Source: JAPLKX01 sp035530195 (GTDB lineage Bacteria; Hydrogenedentota; Hydrogenedentia; Hydrogenedentales; SLHB01). Taken from it: a stretch of DNA of 16,206 nucleotides. The position numbers and the translations under genes were made by a program. The notes below the pieces were generated by a model that worked only from the letters and a program-made list of their open reading frames with translations, was not told the origin of the DNA and did no database searches. Location: NCBI GenBank assembly GCA_035530195.1, contig DATKVG010000094.1:1-16206 (forward strand). The letters are read 5' to 3'. Within the stretch, counting starts at the first letter, position 1, and each line of letters begins with the position of its first letter. Below, in pieces: positions 6,359 to 14,012 of the stretch.

Positions 6359-8077
6359 ATGGCAAGCGGATTTTCGGTGGGCGGGCTGATCACGGGCCTG
6401 GATTCCAACACGATCATCACCCAATTGATGCAGATCGAGCGCCAACCCATCACCCGGATCGAAGGCAACAAAACAGCCCTCGAAAAACAAAAAGAAGCCA
6501 TTAAAACGCTCCGCACCCAGTTGATGACGCTCCGTAACCGCGCCCAGGACTTCCGGTTAAACCTGGTTTTCGGCAAGTTCAAAGCGGCTACCAGCGAGGA
6601 AGATGTGATGGGCGTCGAGCTGTCCGGCGCCCCGGTTACGGGTTCCTACTCGATCCAGGTCATTCAACTGGCCAGCGCCACCGTTGCCCGCAGCAGTGCC
6701 ATCATGGGCCAACCCATCGATGCCAACGTGTCCATTGACACCAGCGGCATTACGACCACCGTCAACGCCGGAACATTCTCCATAAACGGCGTCGGCTTCA
6801 CCGTCGATCCCAGCACCCAATCGCTCTCCCAGATTCTCACCGAAATCACCAACAGCGCCGCTGGCGTCAACGCCACGTACGACCCCGTCACCGACCGCGT
6901 CACCCTCGAAAACAAAACCGCCGACGACACCAGCATCATCAACCTCGGCGCGACCGGCGACACCAGCAACTTCCTCACGGCCATCAATATCAAAAGCGCC
7001 AATCAATCCACCGGCGCCACCGGCGCTACCACAGTCACAAGCAGCGTTAACCTTGGCGCGGTCAACCCCGCGCTCCACCTCAATGAGGCCCGGTTCGCCA
7101 ACGGCGCTGTCACGGCCGGCACCTTTTTGGTCAACGGCATCGAGATCACCGTCGACCCCGCCACCGACTCGCTGTCCGACGTCGTCCAGCGCATCACCGA
7201 CTCCGACGCCGGCGTCTCCGCCAGCTACGACAGCGCCACCGACACCATCCAGCTCGTCTCGAAGTCGCTTGGAAGCCGCACCATCGCGCTTACCGCCGGC
7301 ACCAGCAACTTCCTCGCCATTACCAACCTCGCCGCCGCCGTCCAGACCGTCGGAAACGATTCCCAGTTCTCAGTCAACGGCGGTCCCGTACAGACCCGAA
7401 ACACCAACCAGGTCACCGACGCCATCGGCGGGGTCACACTCCGCCTGCTCAGCGCCGGCGCCACCACCGTCACCGTCTCGAGCGACGACGACTCGATTGT
7501 CGAAAGCGTCAAAACGTTTCTCGAGACGCTCAACGAGTCCGTCACACAGATTGAAGGCCTGGTGAAGACCGAAGGCGACCTCGAAAACGACGGCACTATT
7601 CAGGCCATCCAGATGTACATGCGCGAGATCATTTTCAGCCAGGTTTCCGGGATCAGCGGGTCCTACATGAGCCTGCTCGATGTCGGGATCTCGACCGGCT
7701 CGAGTTTCGACAGCACCGCCACGGCTAAATTCGAGCTCGACGAGGCCAAGTTCAAGGCGGCCCTCCTCGAAGACCGCGGCAACGTCAAAGACCTGTTCAA
7801 TAACACGGGCGGCACCGGGATCGCCGACAGCCTGTATGCGTACCTCGACGAAACCACCCGTGTCAACGGATTTCTCAACAGCCGCTCCAAAAGCAACGGC
7901 AGCATCGATACCCAAATCCGAAACCTCAACGACCAGATTGACCGCCTCGAGGAACGCGTCGCCTCAAAAGAAACACGGCTCCGCAGGCAGTTCTCGCGCC
8001 TCGAGCAGATGTCCCTGACCTTCCAGGTCCAGGGCGCCTCAATCAGTTCCCTGAGCAGCATGTACAGCATGTTTTGA
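6359..8077 (+). CDS. fliD: Flagellar hook-associated protein 2 (filament cap)
   Basis: 572 residues from the ATG at 6359, preferred because GGAGG (6345-6349) is 9 bases away and the product then opens MASGFSVGG, as FliD proteins do. An ATG two codons earlier lies only 3 bases from the site. FliD forms the cap at the tip of the flagellar filament and guides flagellin assembly outside the cell. Residues 3-105 are the FliD N-terminal region (GFSVGGLITGLDSNTI). Two tandem Flagellin_IN-type repeats follow, aligned on INGVGFTVDP (from 142) and VNGIEITVDP (from 258), 116 residues apart. From about 335 the FliD C-terminal region runs to the end, with a predicted coiled coil near 515-560 (QIDRLEERVASKETRLRR). 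There is no signal peptide, as expected for a type III export substrate. fliS follows after 51 bases. Confidence 0.93.
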   Translation: MASGFSVGGLITGLDSNTIITQLMQIERQPITRIEGNKTALEKQKEAIKTLRTQLMTLRNRAQDFRLNLVFGKFKAATSEEDVMGVELSGAPVTGSYSIQVIQLASATVARSSAIMGQPIDANVSIDTSGITTTVNAGTFSINGVGFTVDPSTQSLSQILTEITNSAAGVNATYDPVTDRVTLENKTADDTSIINLGATGDTSNFLTAINIKSANQSTGATGATTVTSSVNLGAVNPALHLNEARFANGAVTAGTFLVNGIEITVDPATDSLSDVVQRITDSDAGVSASYDSATDTIQLVSKSLGSRTIALTAGTSNFLAITNLAAAVQTVGNDSQFSVNGGPVQTRNTNQVTDAIGGVTLRLLSAGATTVTVSSDDDSIVESVKTFLETLNESVTQIEGLVKTEGDLENDGTIQAIQMYMREIIFSQVSGISGSYMSLLDVGISTGSSFDSTATAKFELDEAKFKAALLEDRGNVKDLFNNTGGTGIADSLYAYLDETTRVNGFLNSRSKSNGSIDTQIRNLNDQIDRLEERVASKETRLRRQFSRLEQMSLTFQVQGASISSLSSMYSMF

Positions 8078-8101
8078 TCCGCGCACAGCGTGCGATACAA
8101 T
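8074..8101 (+). promoter_or_regulatory. Possible secondary promoter for fliS
   Basis: TTGATC (8074-8079), a 16-base spacer and TACAAT (8096-8101). The -35 box overlaps the fliD stop codon. This could allow fliS expression independent of the sigma-28 promoter, although read-through from fliD is also likely because no terminator separates the genes. Confidence 0.4.
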
Positions 8102-8128
8102 AAGCCACAACCTAAGGAGTAGCGCTTG

Positions 8129-8605
8129 ATGCCTGAAACCGCCTCGGGCCAATTGCCTTCAAACTCGACCGGACATATGGCCTACAAAAAGGTCGATGTC
8201 GAAACTGCGTCGCAGGGCAAGCTCATCGTCATGCTTTTCAACGGCGCCATCCAACGCGCCGAAGAAGCCAAACGCCAACTCCAAAAAGACCGGATTGACG
8301 GCGTCCACAACAACCTCGTCCGAGCGCAGGAAATCATCGCCGAATTGCGCAGCGCGCTCGACATGAACGGCGGCGGAGACATCGCCCGAAACCTCAATCG
8401 AATCTACGAATACTTGCAGCACCTCCTCGTCAAAGCCAATATCCAGAAAAAGGCCATTCCCATTGAAGAGTGCATCAACCTCATGACCATCATGCGCGAC
8501 ACCTGGCAGGACCTCTTCCTGAAAGTCAGCACCGAAACCCCGCCCACCGCCGCTCCCCCCAAAATCAACCCACACGGTTCCGCCTTCCTCAACCTCGAAG
8601 GCTGA
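8129..8605 (+). CDS. fliS: Flagellar secretion chaperone FliS
   Basis: 158 residues. The ATG at 8129 has AAGGAG nine bases upstream; a TTG one codon earlier is an alternative. FliS binds the C terminus of flagellin in the cytoplasm, stops premature polymerisation and delivers it for export. The core starts at about residue 17 with MAYKKVDVETASQGKLIVML, matching the FliS motif with a Tyr near the start and a T-A-S-x-x-x-L-I-x-M-L strand-to-helix turn. The rest is helical (GAIQRAEEAKRQL, LVRAQEIIAELR, YEYLQHLLVKA, LMTIMRDTWQDLF), as in the four-helix bundle. The Pro/Thr-rich C-terminal tail of about 25 residues and the 16-residue N-terminal extension are modest additions. The position behind fliD is the usual one. 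Confidence 0.93.
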   Translation: MPETASGQLPSNSTGHMAYKKVDVETASQGKLIVMLFNGAIQRAEEAKRQLQKDRIDGVHNNLVRAQEIIAELRSALDMNGGGDIARNLNRIYEYLQHLLVKANIQKKAIPIEECINLMTIMRDTWQDLFLKVSTETPPTAAPPKINPHGSAFLNLEG

Positions 8606-8643
8606 CGCAGACACCGGCTCTCCGCCGCGTTTCCCTATCTACT

Positions 8644-8688
8644 CTATAGGTCTTATACGTCCTATGGGTCCCGTAGGTCCCATTATTC
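8644..8688. repeat. 9-bp tandem repeat tract R2
   Basis: Units of 9 bp: CTATAGGTC, TTATACGTC, CTATGGGTC, CCGTAGGTC, then degenerate CCATTATTC. GTC recurs exactly every 9 bases. The tract begins 39 bases after the fliS stop and lies upstream of the acylase promoter region. It belongs to the same family as the tracts at 2942, 13958 and 16176. Confidence 0.85.
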
Positions 8689-8711
8689 TTCTAATCCCAT
8701 CGCCTTTTTTG

Positions 8712-8741
8712 TTTCTTCGCAGCCCACAAGTCTTGTATGAT
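8712..8741 (+). promoter_or_regulatory. Possible promoter for the acylase-kinase operon
   Basis: TATGAT (8736-8741) is a good -10 box, 46 bases before the acylase start. The -35 candidate TTTCTT (8712-8717, 18-base spacer) is weak. The region is noticeably more AT-rich than the surrounding genes. Confidence 0.4.
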
Positions 8742-8787
8742 TCAAGCGTAGTGGCTTTTTTTGCCGCCTTAAGCTTGGAGGTGTTTC

Positions 8788-10980
8788 ATGAAGCACTCGA
8801 CGATTTTCCTGCTATGCGCGATCCTTGTGAGCGTTCTGTTTGGCTGTGGCCAGCAGCAGGCCCAACAGCCCCCGCAACCCGCCCAACCCGCCGCGCCCGC
8901 CGTACAACCTTCGCAAACCGCCCCCGAGGGCGACGGCGATTCCGGCGACCGCCAGGCCGTCATCTACCGCGACACCTGGGGCGTCCCCCACATTTATGCC
9001 GAGGATATGCCCGCCGCCGCATACGCCATGGGTTATGCTCAGGCCGAAGACCGGCTCGAAGACATCTACAAAAACGTTCGAACCGCCGTCGGAACCATGG
9101 CCGAAGCGTTCGGGCCGGATCACGCCGAGCAGGACTACATCATGCACCTGGTGCGAAACGCCGAGATTTGCCAGGAATTCTGGACAAAAGCGCCCCCACA
9201 CCTCCGCGAAATCGGCGACAACTTCATGAAAGGCGTGATGGCCTACGTTAATGAGCACCCGGAGAAAAAACCCGAATTCGCCACTGACCTCTACGGCTGG
9301 CAGTGCGCCGCGATTGGCCGCGCAATGATACTCCAATGGCCTCTCGGCACTATCATGGACGACCTCCACAACAAAGACAAAGCCCCCGCGTTCGGCTCGA
9401 ACTCGTTTGCCGTCGCACCCGCCCGATCCGCCGACGGCTGCGCGATCCTCATGACCGACCCCCACCTCACCTGGGAAGGCATGGCCGTGTTCTACGAAGC
9501 CCGGATGCACGCGGGCGGCGAAGACCTCTGCGGGTATTGGCTGGTCGGCTCGCCGATCCCGGCGCTGGGCCACAACGCCCACGTCGCCTGGGCATGCACC
9601 ACCGGCGGGCCCGACACCTCCGACGTTTACATGGTCAAGCTCAACCCGGAAAACCCGCTCCAGTACCAGTACGAAGGCGAATGGCGCGATTTCGAATTGA
9701 AACAGTTCACCATCAACATCAAGGGCGCAGAACCCCAGCAAAAACCCGCGCTCTACTCGCTGTATGGGCCGGTCGTCGAAGAGCCCAACTTCGAAAAAGG
9801 AATCGCCTACTGTGGCGCCACGCCCTACTTCGATCAGGCCGCCCTCTTCGAGCAGATGTACCTCATGTGCACCGCAGACAACTGCGACCAGTTCTACCAA
9901 GCCCTCGCTATGAACCAGTTCATGGAACAAAACATCACCTTTGCCGACGACTCCGGCAATATCCAGTACGTCCGAAGCGGCAGGACGCCCATCCGGCCCG
10001 ACGGCTACGACTGGTCGGCGCCCGTACCCGGGGGCACCGATGCCTCCCGCTGGCACGGCATCCATGACATCGCCGACCTCGTCCAGATCAAAAACCCGCC
10101 ACAGGGTTATTTCCAAAACTGCAACGTCAGCCCCGCCGTCATGATGCGCGACTCGCCGATGGCGCCCGACCAGTACCTACCCTATATCTACAACGTATCC
10201 TGGGACGACACATCGCCACGCGGTACACGCCTCCTCCAGTTGCTCGACGCAGACGACAAAATCACCAAGGAAGAGGCTATCGACTACATGATGAACGTTT
10301 ACGACCTCCTTGCACAGCCCTGGCAGATGGCACTCGATAACGCCGTCTCGACCGTGGGCCGCGAACGAATGGCCGATCAGGACTTCGCCGAGGCCGTCAA
10401 CGCCGTACTCCAGTGGGATGGCCAGTTCAAAGCCGACAGCACCGCCGCGCCGCTGGTCAAGTTCTGGCGGCTCAAATGCGAGAACAACATCGATACCGTG
10501 GCCATCGCCGAAAAAAAAGCCCTGCCTGAACCCGAAAAAGTCAAACTGCTCGACCTGTTTGCCCAAACCATCGCCGATCTCAAAACCAAGTACGGTAAAT
10601 GGGACATCGCCTGGGGCGACATCAACGTCGTCGGCAGAAACGGCCGCTATTTTCCCTGCGACGGCGCCGATTTCGGCTCGGAAAAACTCAAAACACAGAC
10701 CGAAACCGTCCGCGACGTCTCGGCCCGTGAAATCGAGGAAGGTTCCGGCAAGTACGTGGCGTTTAACGGATCGGGCACGATGCTCATCGCTTTCATGCAC
10801 CCCGAAGGCGTCGATTCCTACACGGTGGTGGCCTGGGGCGAAAGCGGCGATCCCGATTCGCCACACAACACCGACCAGGCCGAAAAACTGTACGGCACCC
10901 GGCAGGTCAAGCCCACCTGGTTCAAAAAGGACGACCTGATGAAAAACGTCGAGTCGGAAAAGGTTTTGACGGTTCCGTGA
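8788..10980 (+). CDS. Penicillin acylase family (S45) lipoprotein hydrolase
   Basis: 730 residues from an ATG with GGAGG six bases upstream. Residues 1-20 are a lipoprotein signal ending VLFGC (Cys20), followed by a Gln/Pro/Ala-rich linker to about residue 50, so the enzyme is tethered in the envelope. The family is an Ntn amidohydrolase made as a precursor and self-cleaved into alpha and beta chains. The alpha start shows IYRDTWGVPHIYAED and MGYAQAEDRL. The beta chain should begin at Ser204 in GSNSFAVAP, the predicted nucleophile, where many members have an aromatic Trp instead of Phe206. Other family signatures are DPHL, NITFADDSGNIQY, and NPPQGYFQNCN. Known members hydrolyse N-acyl bonds in beta-lactams, acyl-homoserine lactones or lipopeptides; the substrate here cannot be read from sequence. 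The stop overlaps the start of the kinase gene by four bases. Confidence 0.92.
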   Translation: MKHSTIFLLCAILVSVLFGCGQQQAQQPPQPAQPAAPAVQPSQTAPEGDGDSGDRQAVIYRDTWGVPHIYAEDMPAAAYAMGYAQAEDRLEDIYKNVRTAVGTMAEAFGPDHAEQDYIMHLVRNAEICQEFWTKAPPHLREIGDNFMKGVMAYVNEHPEKKPEFATDLYGWQCAAIGRAMILQWPLGTIMDDLHNKDKAPAFGSNSFAVAPARSADGCAILMTDPHLTWEGMAVFYEARMHAGGEDLCGYWLVGSPIPALGHNAHVAWACTTGGPDTSDVYMVKLNPENPLQYQYEGEWRDFELKQFTINIKGAEPQQKPALYSLYGPVVEEPNFEKGIAYCGATPYFDQAALFEQMYLMCTADNCDQFYQALAMNQFMEQNITFADDSGNIQYVRSGRTPIRPDGYDWSAPVPGGTDASRWHGIHDIADLVQIKNPPQGYFQNCNVSPAVMMRDSPMAPDQYLPYIYNVSWDDTSPRGTRLLQLLDADDKITKEEAIDYMMNVYDLLAQPWQMALDNAVSTVGRERMADQDFAEAVNAVLQWDGQFKADSTAAPLVKFWRLKCENNIDTVAIAEKKALPEPEKVKLLDLFAQTIADLKTKYGKWDIAWGDINVVGRNGRYFPCDGADFGSEKLKTQTETVRDVSAREIEEGSGKYVAFNGSGTMLIAFMHPEGVDSYTVVAWGESGDPDSPHNTDQAEKLYGTRQVKPTWFKKDDLMKNVESEKVLTVP

Positions 10981-11984
10981 CGGAAGGTTCAAACGCATTG
11001 GAAATCCTGGCGGACGTCATCCGCCGCTATTATGACGTGGGCGACGTCGCGCTCCCTTATTATTTGCACAAGGCCCACCAGCATCGCCACCGAAAACTCG
11101 TCGTCGAAACCTCCGCCGGAAAGTTCCTGATCAAAACCTACAAGCGCGACCCCGTTATCCTCGACACACTCCGGTTTCAGCACCGCCTCTCGAGCCATCT
11201 CGACCAAAACGGAATACCCGTCGCCCGCATCAAAAGCGGAAAAGACGGCAAAAACATCGTCGAACTCGACACCTGGGCCCTCGAACTCCAGCAATTCGTT
11301 CAGGCCGAGCCCATGGAGGTGTCCGCGGAAACCCTGGCCATTTCTGCCGCCGCGCTCGGCAGGTTTCACCATATCTGCCACGAATTCCCGCGCCCCCAAC
11401 GCGACACCCGAATGTGGCGGTTCAGCGAGGTGCCCCGCGCCGCGTTTGGAAAACTCTACGAGATCGCTAAACAACAGGGATCCGAGGCTGATGCCACTAA
11501 ATGCTGCAACCAAATCGCCCTGTTCCTCCGAGACGCCGCTAACGAACTCAACTGGGAGGCCAGAAACAAGTTCGAAACCGGGCTCATTCACGGCGACTGG
11601 CACGGCGGTAACCTGCTGTTCCGCAACGGCGAACTCGCCGCCGTCGTCGACCTCGAATTCGCCGGCGACGGATGCTATCTCGAAGACATGTCCTACGCCA
11701 TCTCAAACCTCTGCATTCGCACCACCGACAATCCCGCACGCCTCCTCAAACGCGTCAACATCCTGCTCGACAACTACCAGACATTCCGCGCCCTGTCCCA
11801 CCACGAGCAGGTCGCGCTCCCCTATGCTGTCGGCGTCAAACACGTCACCACCGTCTCTTACCAGATTGTCCAATTCAAAAACGCTCAGCTCGCCGGCCTC
11901 TCCGCCATGGAATGGATGAGCCGCCTCGCCCAACAGTGCGCATGGCTCGCCACTCGAGCCCGCCACGCGAGATACGGAAAGTGA
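10977..11984 (+). CDS. APH / homoserine-kinase-II-like phosphotransferase
   Basis: 335 residues from a GTG that shares the GTGA overlap with the acylase stop (10977-10980), so its translation is probably coupled; there is no strong ribosome site of its own. The protein has the small-molecule kinase fold of aminoglycoside phosphotransferases, homoserine kinase ThrB2, SrkA and CotS. Visible elements are a candidate ATP-binding lysine in FLIKTYKRD (Lys53), the catalytic loop HGDWHGGN at 205-212 (Asp207, Asn212) and the metal-binding VVDLEFAG (Asp225). It has no signal peptide, so it is cytosolic, unlike the lipoprotein acylase encoded before it. An attractive but unproven idea is that the kinase phosphorylates a product released by the acylase and taken up. 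Its substrate could be an amino acid, amino sugar or protein. Confidence 0.85.
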   Translation: MTEGSNALEILADVIRRYYDVGDVALPYYLHKAHQHRHRKLVVETSAGKFLIKTYKRDPVILDTLRFQHRLSSHLDQNGIPVARIKSGKDGKNIVELDTWALELQQFVQAEPMEVSAETLAISAAALGRFHHICHEFPRPQRDTRMWRFSEVPRAAFGKLYEIAKQQGSEADATKCCNQIALFLRDAANELNWEARNKFETGLIHGDWHGGNLLFRNGELAAVVDLEFAGDGCYLEDMSYAISNLCIRTTDNPARLLKRVNILLDNYQTFRALSHHEQVALPYAVGVKHVTTVSYQIVQFKNAQLAGLSAMEWMSRLAQQCAWLATRARHARYGK

Positions 11985-11991
11985 AGGAAAA

Positions 11992-12129
11992 GTGCAGGCG
12001 AGACGCCCGCACGCTTTATCGGTGGCGGCGGCGCGGTGGGGTCGCGCTCGTGCGCGACCGCTGTGCTTGCCACGGCGTAGCCGCATCAGCAGCGAAGCCG
12101 GGTGGTGCGGGCGGGCGTCCCGCCTGCAC
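11992..12129. repeat. 138-bp element with 19-bp inverted ends (MITE/REP-like)
   Basis: The left end GTGCAGGCGAGACGCCCGC (11992-12010) and the right end GCGGGCGTCCCGCCTGCAC (12111-12129) are inverted copies, identical at 18 of 19 positions. The interior is very GC-rich and holds an 8-bp hairpin, GGTCGCGC-TCGT-GCGCGACC, at 12040-12059. It contains no open frame of note and starts 8 bases after the kinase stop. A related palindrome lies at 2999-3015. I see no clear target-site duplication, so calling it a mobile element would be inference; it could also be a folded RNA or a termination structure. Confidence 0.65.
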
Positions 12130-12130
12130 G

Positions 12131-12193
12131 TCCTTCATTTTCATCCTTCATCTTTCATGCTTCCCAATCCGAATCCCAGTCCGAAACCCAATG
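12131..12193. repeat. Short tandem repeats upstream of the isomerase gene
   Basis: 12131-12159 holds three to four copies of a 6-7-bp motif (TCCTTCA, TTTTCA, TCCTTCA, TCTTTCA). 12164-12193 holds five 6-bp units: CCAATC, CGAATC, CCAGTC, CGAAAC, CCAATG. The second tract ends next to the promoter candidate at 12194. These units differ from the 9-bp family. Confidence 0.6.
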
Positions 12194-12222
12194 TTTACGT
12201 TTACGCCTCCGTGTGATATCCT
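12194..12222 (+). promoter_or_regulatory. Sigma-70-type promoter for the isomerase-like gene
   Basis: TTTACG (12194-12199), a 17-base spacer and TATCCT (12217-12222), 53 bases before the start codon. A second TTTACG at 12200 directly follows the first. Between promoter and start, TGCGCG / CGCGCA (12242-12259) can form a hairpin in the leader, just before the ribosome site GAGGA. Confidence 0.5.
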
Positions 12223-12275
12223 CAGGAAGTGCGTGCCAATTTGCGCGCGCAGGCGCGCAGGAAGAGGAAACGTCC

Positions 12276-13871
12276 ATGAAAAACAAGAAGAGCAAAAAGG
12301 TCTATTTGATTTCCAACGGCGACTACCGCGACAGCGCCGGGGTCGTGTGCTGGCCAAAACAGGAAGAAACCCTCAAGGCGGTCAAAGCCGCGTTCAAAAA
12401 ACTCGGTCTCGATCCTGAAGTCGTCAACAAATACGACCCTAAGCGTAACCACGGGTTCCTCACCCGCCAATCCGAGGGCGCAGGGGTGTTCGCGAAACTC
12501 GATCCGGCCGCGCCGGTCGTGATCGTCCTCAGTTGCTGGGCGTACTCCCACCACGTCTGCGGACCCCTCCAGACGCACAAAGGCCCCATCCTGCTGGTGG
12601 CGAATTTTGACGGCACCTGGCCGGGTCTCGTGGCCCTGCTCAACCACGCCGGCACCCTCGAACGGCTCGGCGTCAAACACAGCCGGCTGTGGAGCGACAA
12701 CTTCGTCGGCGACCGCGATTTCATGAAGAAACTGCGGATTTGGGTCGAAAAAGGCGAAGTCGGTCACGACGAATCCCACGTCGTCGACGCCGAAAAACTC
12801 AAGCTCGCACCCGGCGCCCTGATGTTCGGCAAAGATCTCGCCGCAGACATCATCCGCGAAAAACGCATCATGGGCCAGTTCGATCCCGGCTGCATGGGCA
12901 TGATCAACGCCATCATCAACCCCGCAAAACTCGGCGCAATCGGCATGCCCGTCGAATACCTCAACCAGTCCGACCTGCTGGCCGAAATGGACCTCGTCAG
13001 CGACGACGAAGCCCAGGGGCATCTCAACTGGCTCATCAAGAAAGGCACGACGTTCGTGTGGGGCACCGACGGCAGAACCGATCTCGTCCACGAGCAGGTC
13101 ATCTCGCAAATGAAAATGTACTCGGCCGCCTGCAGGACCTGCCAGCGGTTTGGCCTCAGTTCCGTCGGCATCCCGTACCAGATCGGGCTGATGCGCCAAT
13201 GCCCCGCGTCCGACCTCGTCGAGGGAATGCTCAACAACCAGGACCGCCCCAAGGTCGTCGATCCGGATACCGGCAAAGTCATCGCAAAAGACAAGGCTAT
13301 TCCGCATTTCAACGAAGGCGACATGGGCTCCGGCATCCCGCAGGTCCTCATGCACGACATCTACCAGCGCAAAGGCATGCCCACCGAAACCACCCTCCAC
13401 GACGTCCGATGGGGCCGCGAGTACGACGGCAAGTTTGTCTGGGTATTCCTGATTTCGGGCGCCGCCCCGCCCGCCCATTTCGGCGGATGGAACAAGACCA
13501 CCTGCTACCGGCAATCGCCCATGTATTTCCCCCTCGGCGGCGCGACCTGCTCCGGCGTGTCAAAACCCGGCACGATCACCTGGGCCCGGTTCTACGAACG
13601 GTTTGGCGAAATCGGAATGGACTGCGGCACCGGTGAAGTGATCGAACTGCCTGAAGCCGATCTCAACGATCGACTTGCAAAAACCAACGAGGAATGGCCT
13701 ATCGCCAACGTACACATCCCCGGATACGACCGCGACCAACTCATGGCATCCCACATGTCAAACCACATCACCATCGGATACGGCGACATCCTCCAGGAGC
13801 TCGTCGCCACATGCCTACACCTCGGAATCCCCACTCGAGTCGCCGGCTCCGTTAAAGATAAACTTCTATAA
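12276..13871 (+). CDS. L-fucose isomerase-like protein
   Basis: 531 residues. The ATG at 12276 follows GAGGA by 7 bases; the frame is open further upstream, but that would translate the repeats and promoter region. I recognise the protein as belonging to the L-fucose/L-arabinose isomerase-like superfamily that is common, and often just named fucose isomerase, in Planctomycetota-type genomes. The N-terminal region has VYLISNGDYRDSAGVVCWPKQ, CWAYSHHVCGPL, THKGPILLVANFDGTWPGL and LWSDNF. Known fucose isomerases bind manganese through Glu, Asp and His. Plausible equivalents here are Glu347 (NEGDMGSG), Asp376 (LHDVRWG) and His493 or His497 (ASHMSNHITIG). There is no signal peptide, so it is cytosolic. 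It would interconvert an aldose and a ketose, but no kinase, aldolase or transporter lies next to it, so the sugar is unknown. Confidence 0.75.
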   Translation: MKNKKSKKVYLISNGDYRDSAGVVCWPKQEETLKAVKAAFKKLGLDPEVVNKYDPKRNHGFLTRQSEGAGVFAKLDPAAPVVIVLSCWAYSHHVCGPLQTHKGPILLVANFDGTWPGLVALLNHAGTLERLGVKHSRLWSDNFVGDRDFMKKLRIWVEKGEVGHDESHVVDAEKLKLAPGALMFGKDLAADIIREKRIMGQFDPGCMGMINAIINPAKLGAIGMPVEYLNQSDLLAEMDLVSDDEAQGHLNWLIKKGTTFVWGTDGRTDLVHEQVISQMKMYSAACRTCQRFGLSSVGIPYQIGLMRQCPASDLVEGMLNNQDRPKVVDPDTGKVIAKDKAIPHFNEGDMGSGIPQVLMHDIYQRKGMPTETTLHDVRWGREYDGKFVWVFLISGAAPPAHFGGWNKTTCYRQSPMYFPLGGATCSGVSKPGTITWARFYERFGEIGMDCGTGEVIELPEADLNDRLAKTNEEWPIANVHIPGYDRDQLMASHMSNHITIGYGDILQELVATCLHLGIPTRVAGSVKDKLL

Positions 13872-13883
13872 CACGTCGGGACG

Positions 13884-13928
13884 CCCCCTGGCCACGCGTG
13901 GCGCGTGGTAGGGGGTATCCCGCTTTTT
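13884..13928 (+). terminator. Rho-independent terminator after the isomerase-like gene
   Basis: A strong hairpin: CCCCC (13884-13888) pairs with GGGGG (13911-13915), and CCACGCG (13892-13898) pairs with CGCGTGG (13902-13908). There is a small internal loop (TGG/TA) and a 3-base end loop. Five T follow at 13924-13928, eight bases after the stem. The hairpin begins 12 bases after the stop codon. The gap before the T-run makes it slightly non-canonical. Confidence 0.55.
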
Positions 13929-13957
13929 CACCAATTTCTCCGCTCGCCCCCCTTTTT

Positions 13958-13997
13958 CTATACGTCCTATCAGTCCTATACGTCCTATAGGTCCTAT
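13958..13997. repeat. 9-bp tandem repeat tract R3
   Basis: Four nearly perfect 9-bp units, CTATACGTC, CTATCAGTC, CTATACGTC and CTATAGGTC, then CTAT. It sits between convergent genes, after the terminator at 13884-13928. It is followed by a small palindrome CCGGC-CT-GCCGG (13999-14010), which lies just past the end of the minus-strand MEMO-family gene. It is the clearest member of the repeat family. Confidence 0.88.
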
Positions 13998-14012
13998 TCC
14001 GGCCTGCCGGCC

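Noticed and set aside
8788..11984. Antibiotic-resistance pair (beta-lactam acylase plus aminoglycoside kinase)
   Set aside because: Both are broad families with many metabolic members. There is no mobile context beyond a small repeat, and codon use looks like that of the neighbouring genes, so resistance is not supported.
12102..12275. Upstream extension of the isomerase-like protein by 58 residues
   Set aside because: It would translate the inverted-repeat end, the microrepeats and the promoter. The ATG at 12276 with GAGGA fits better.
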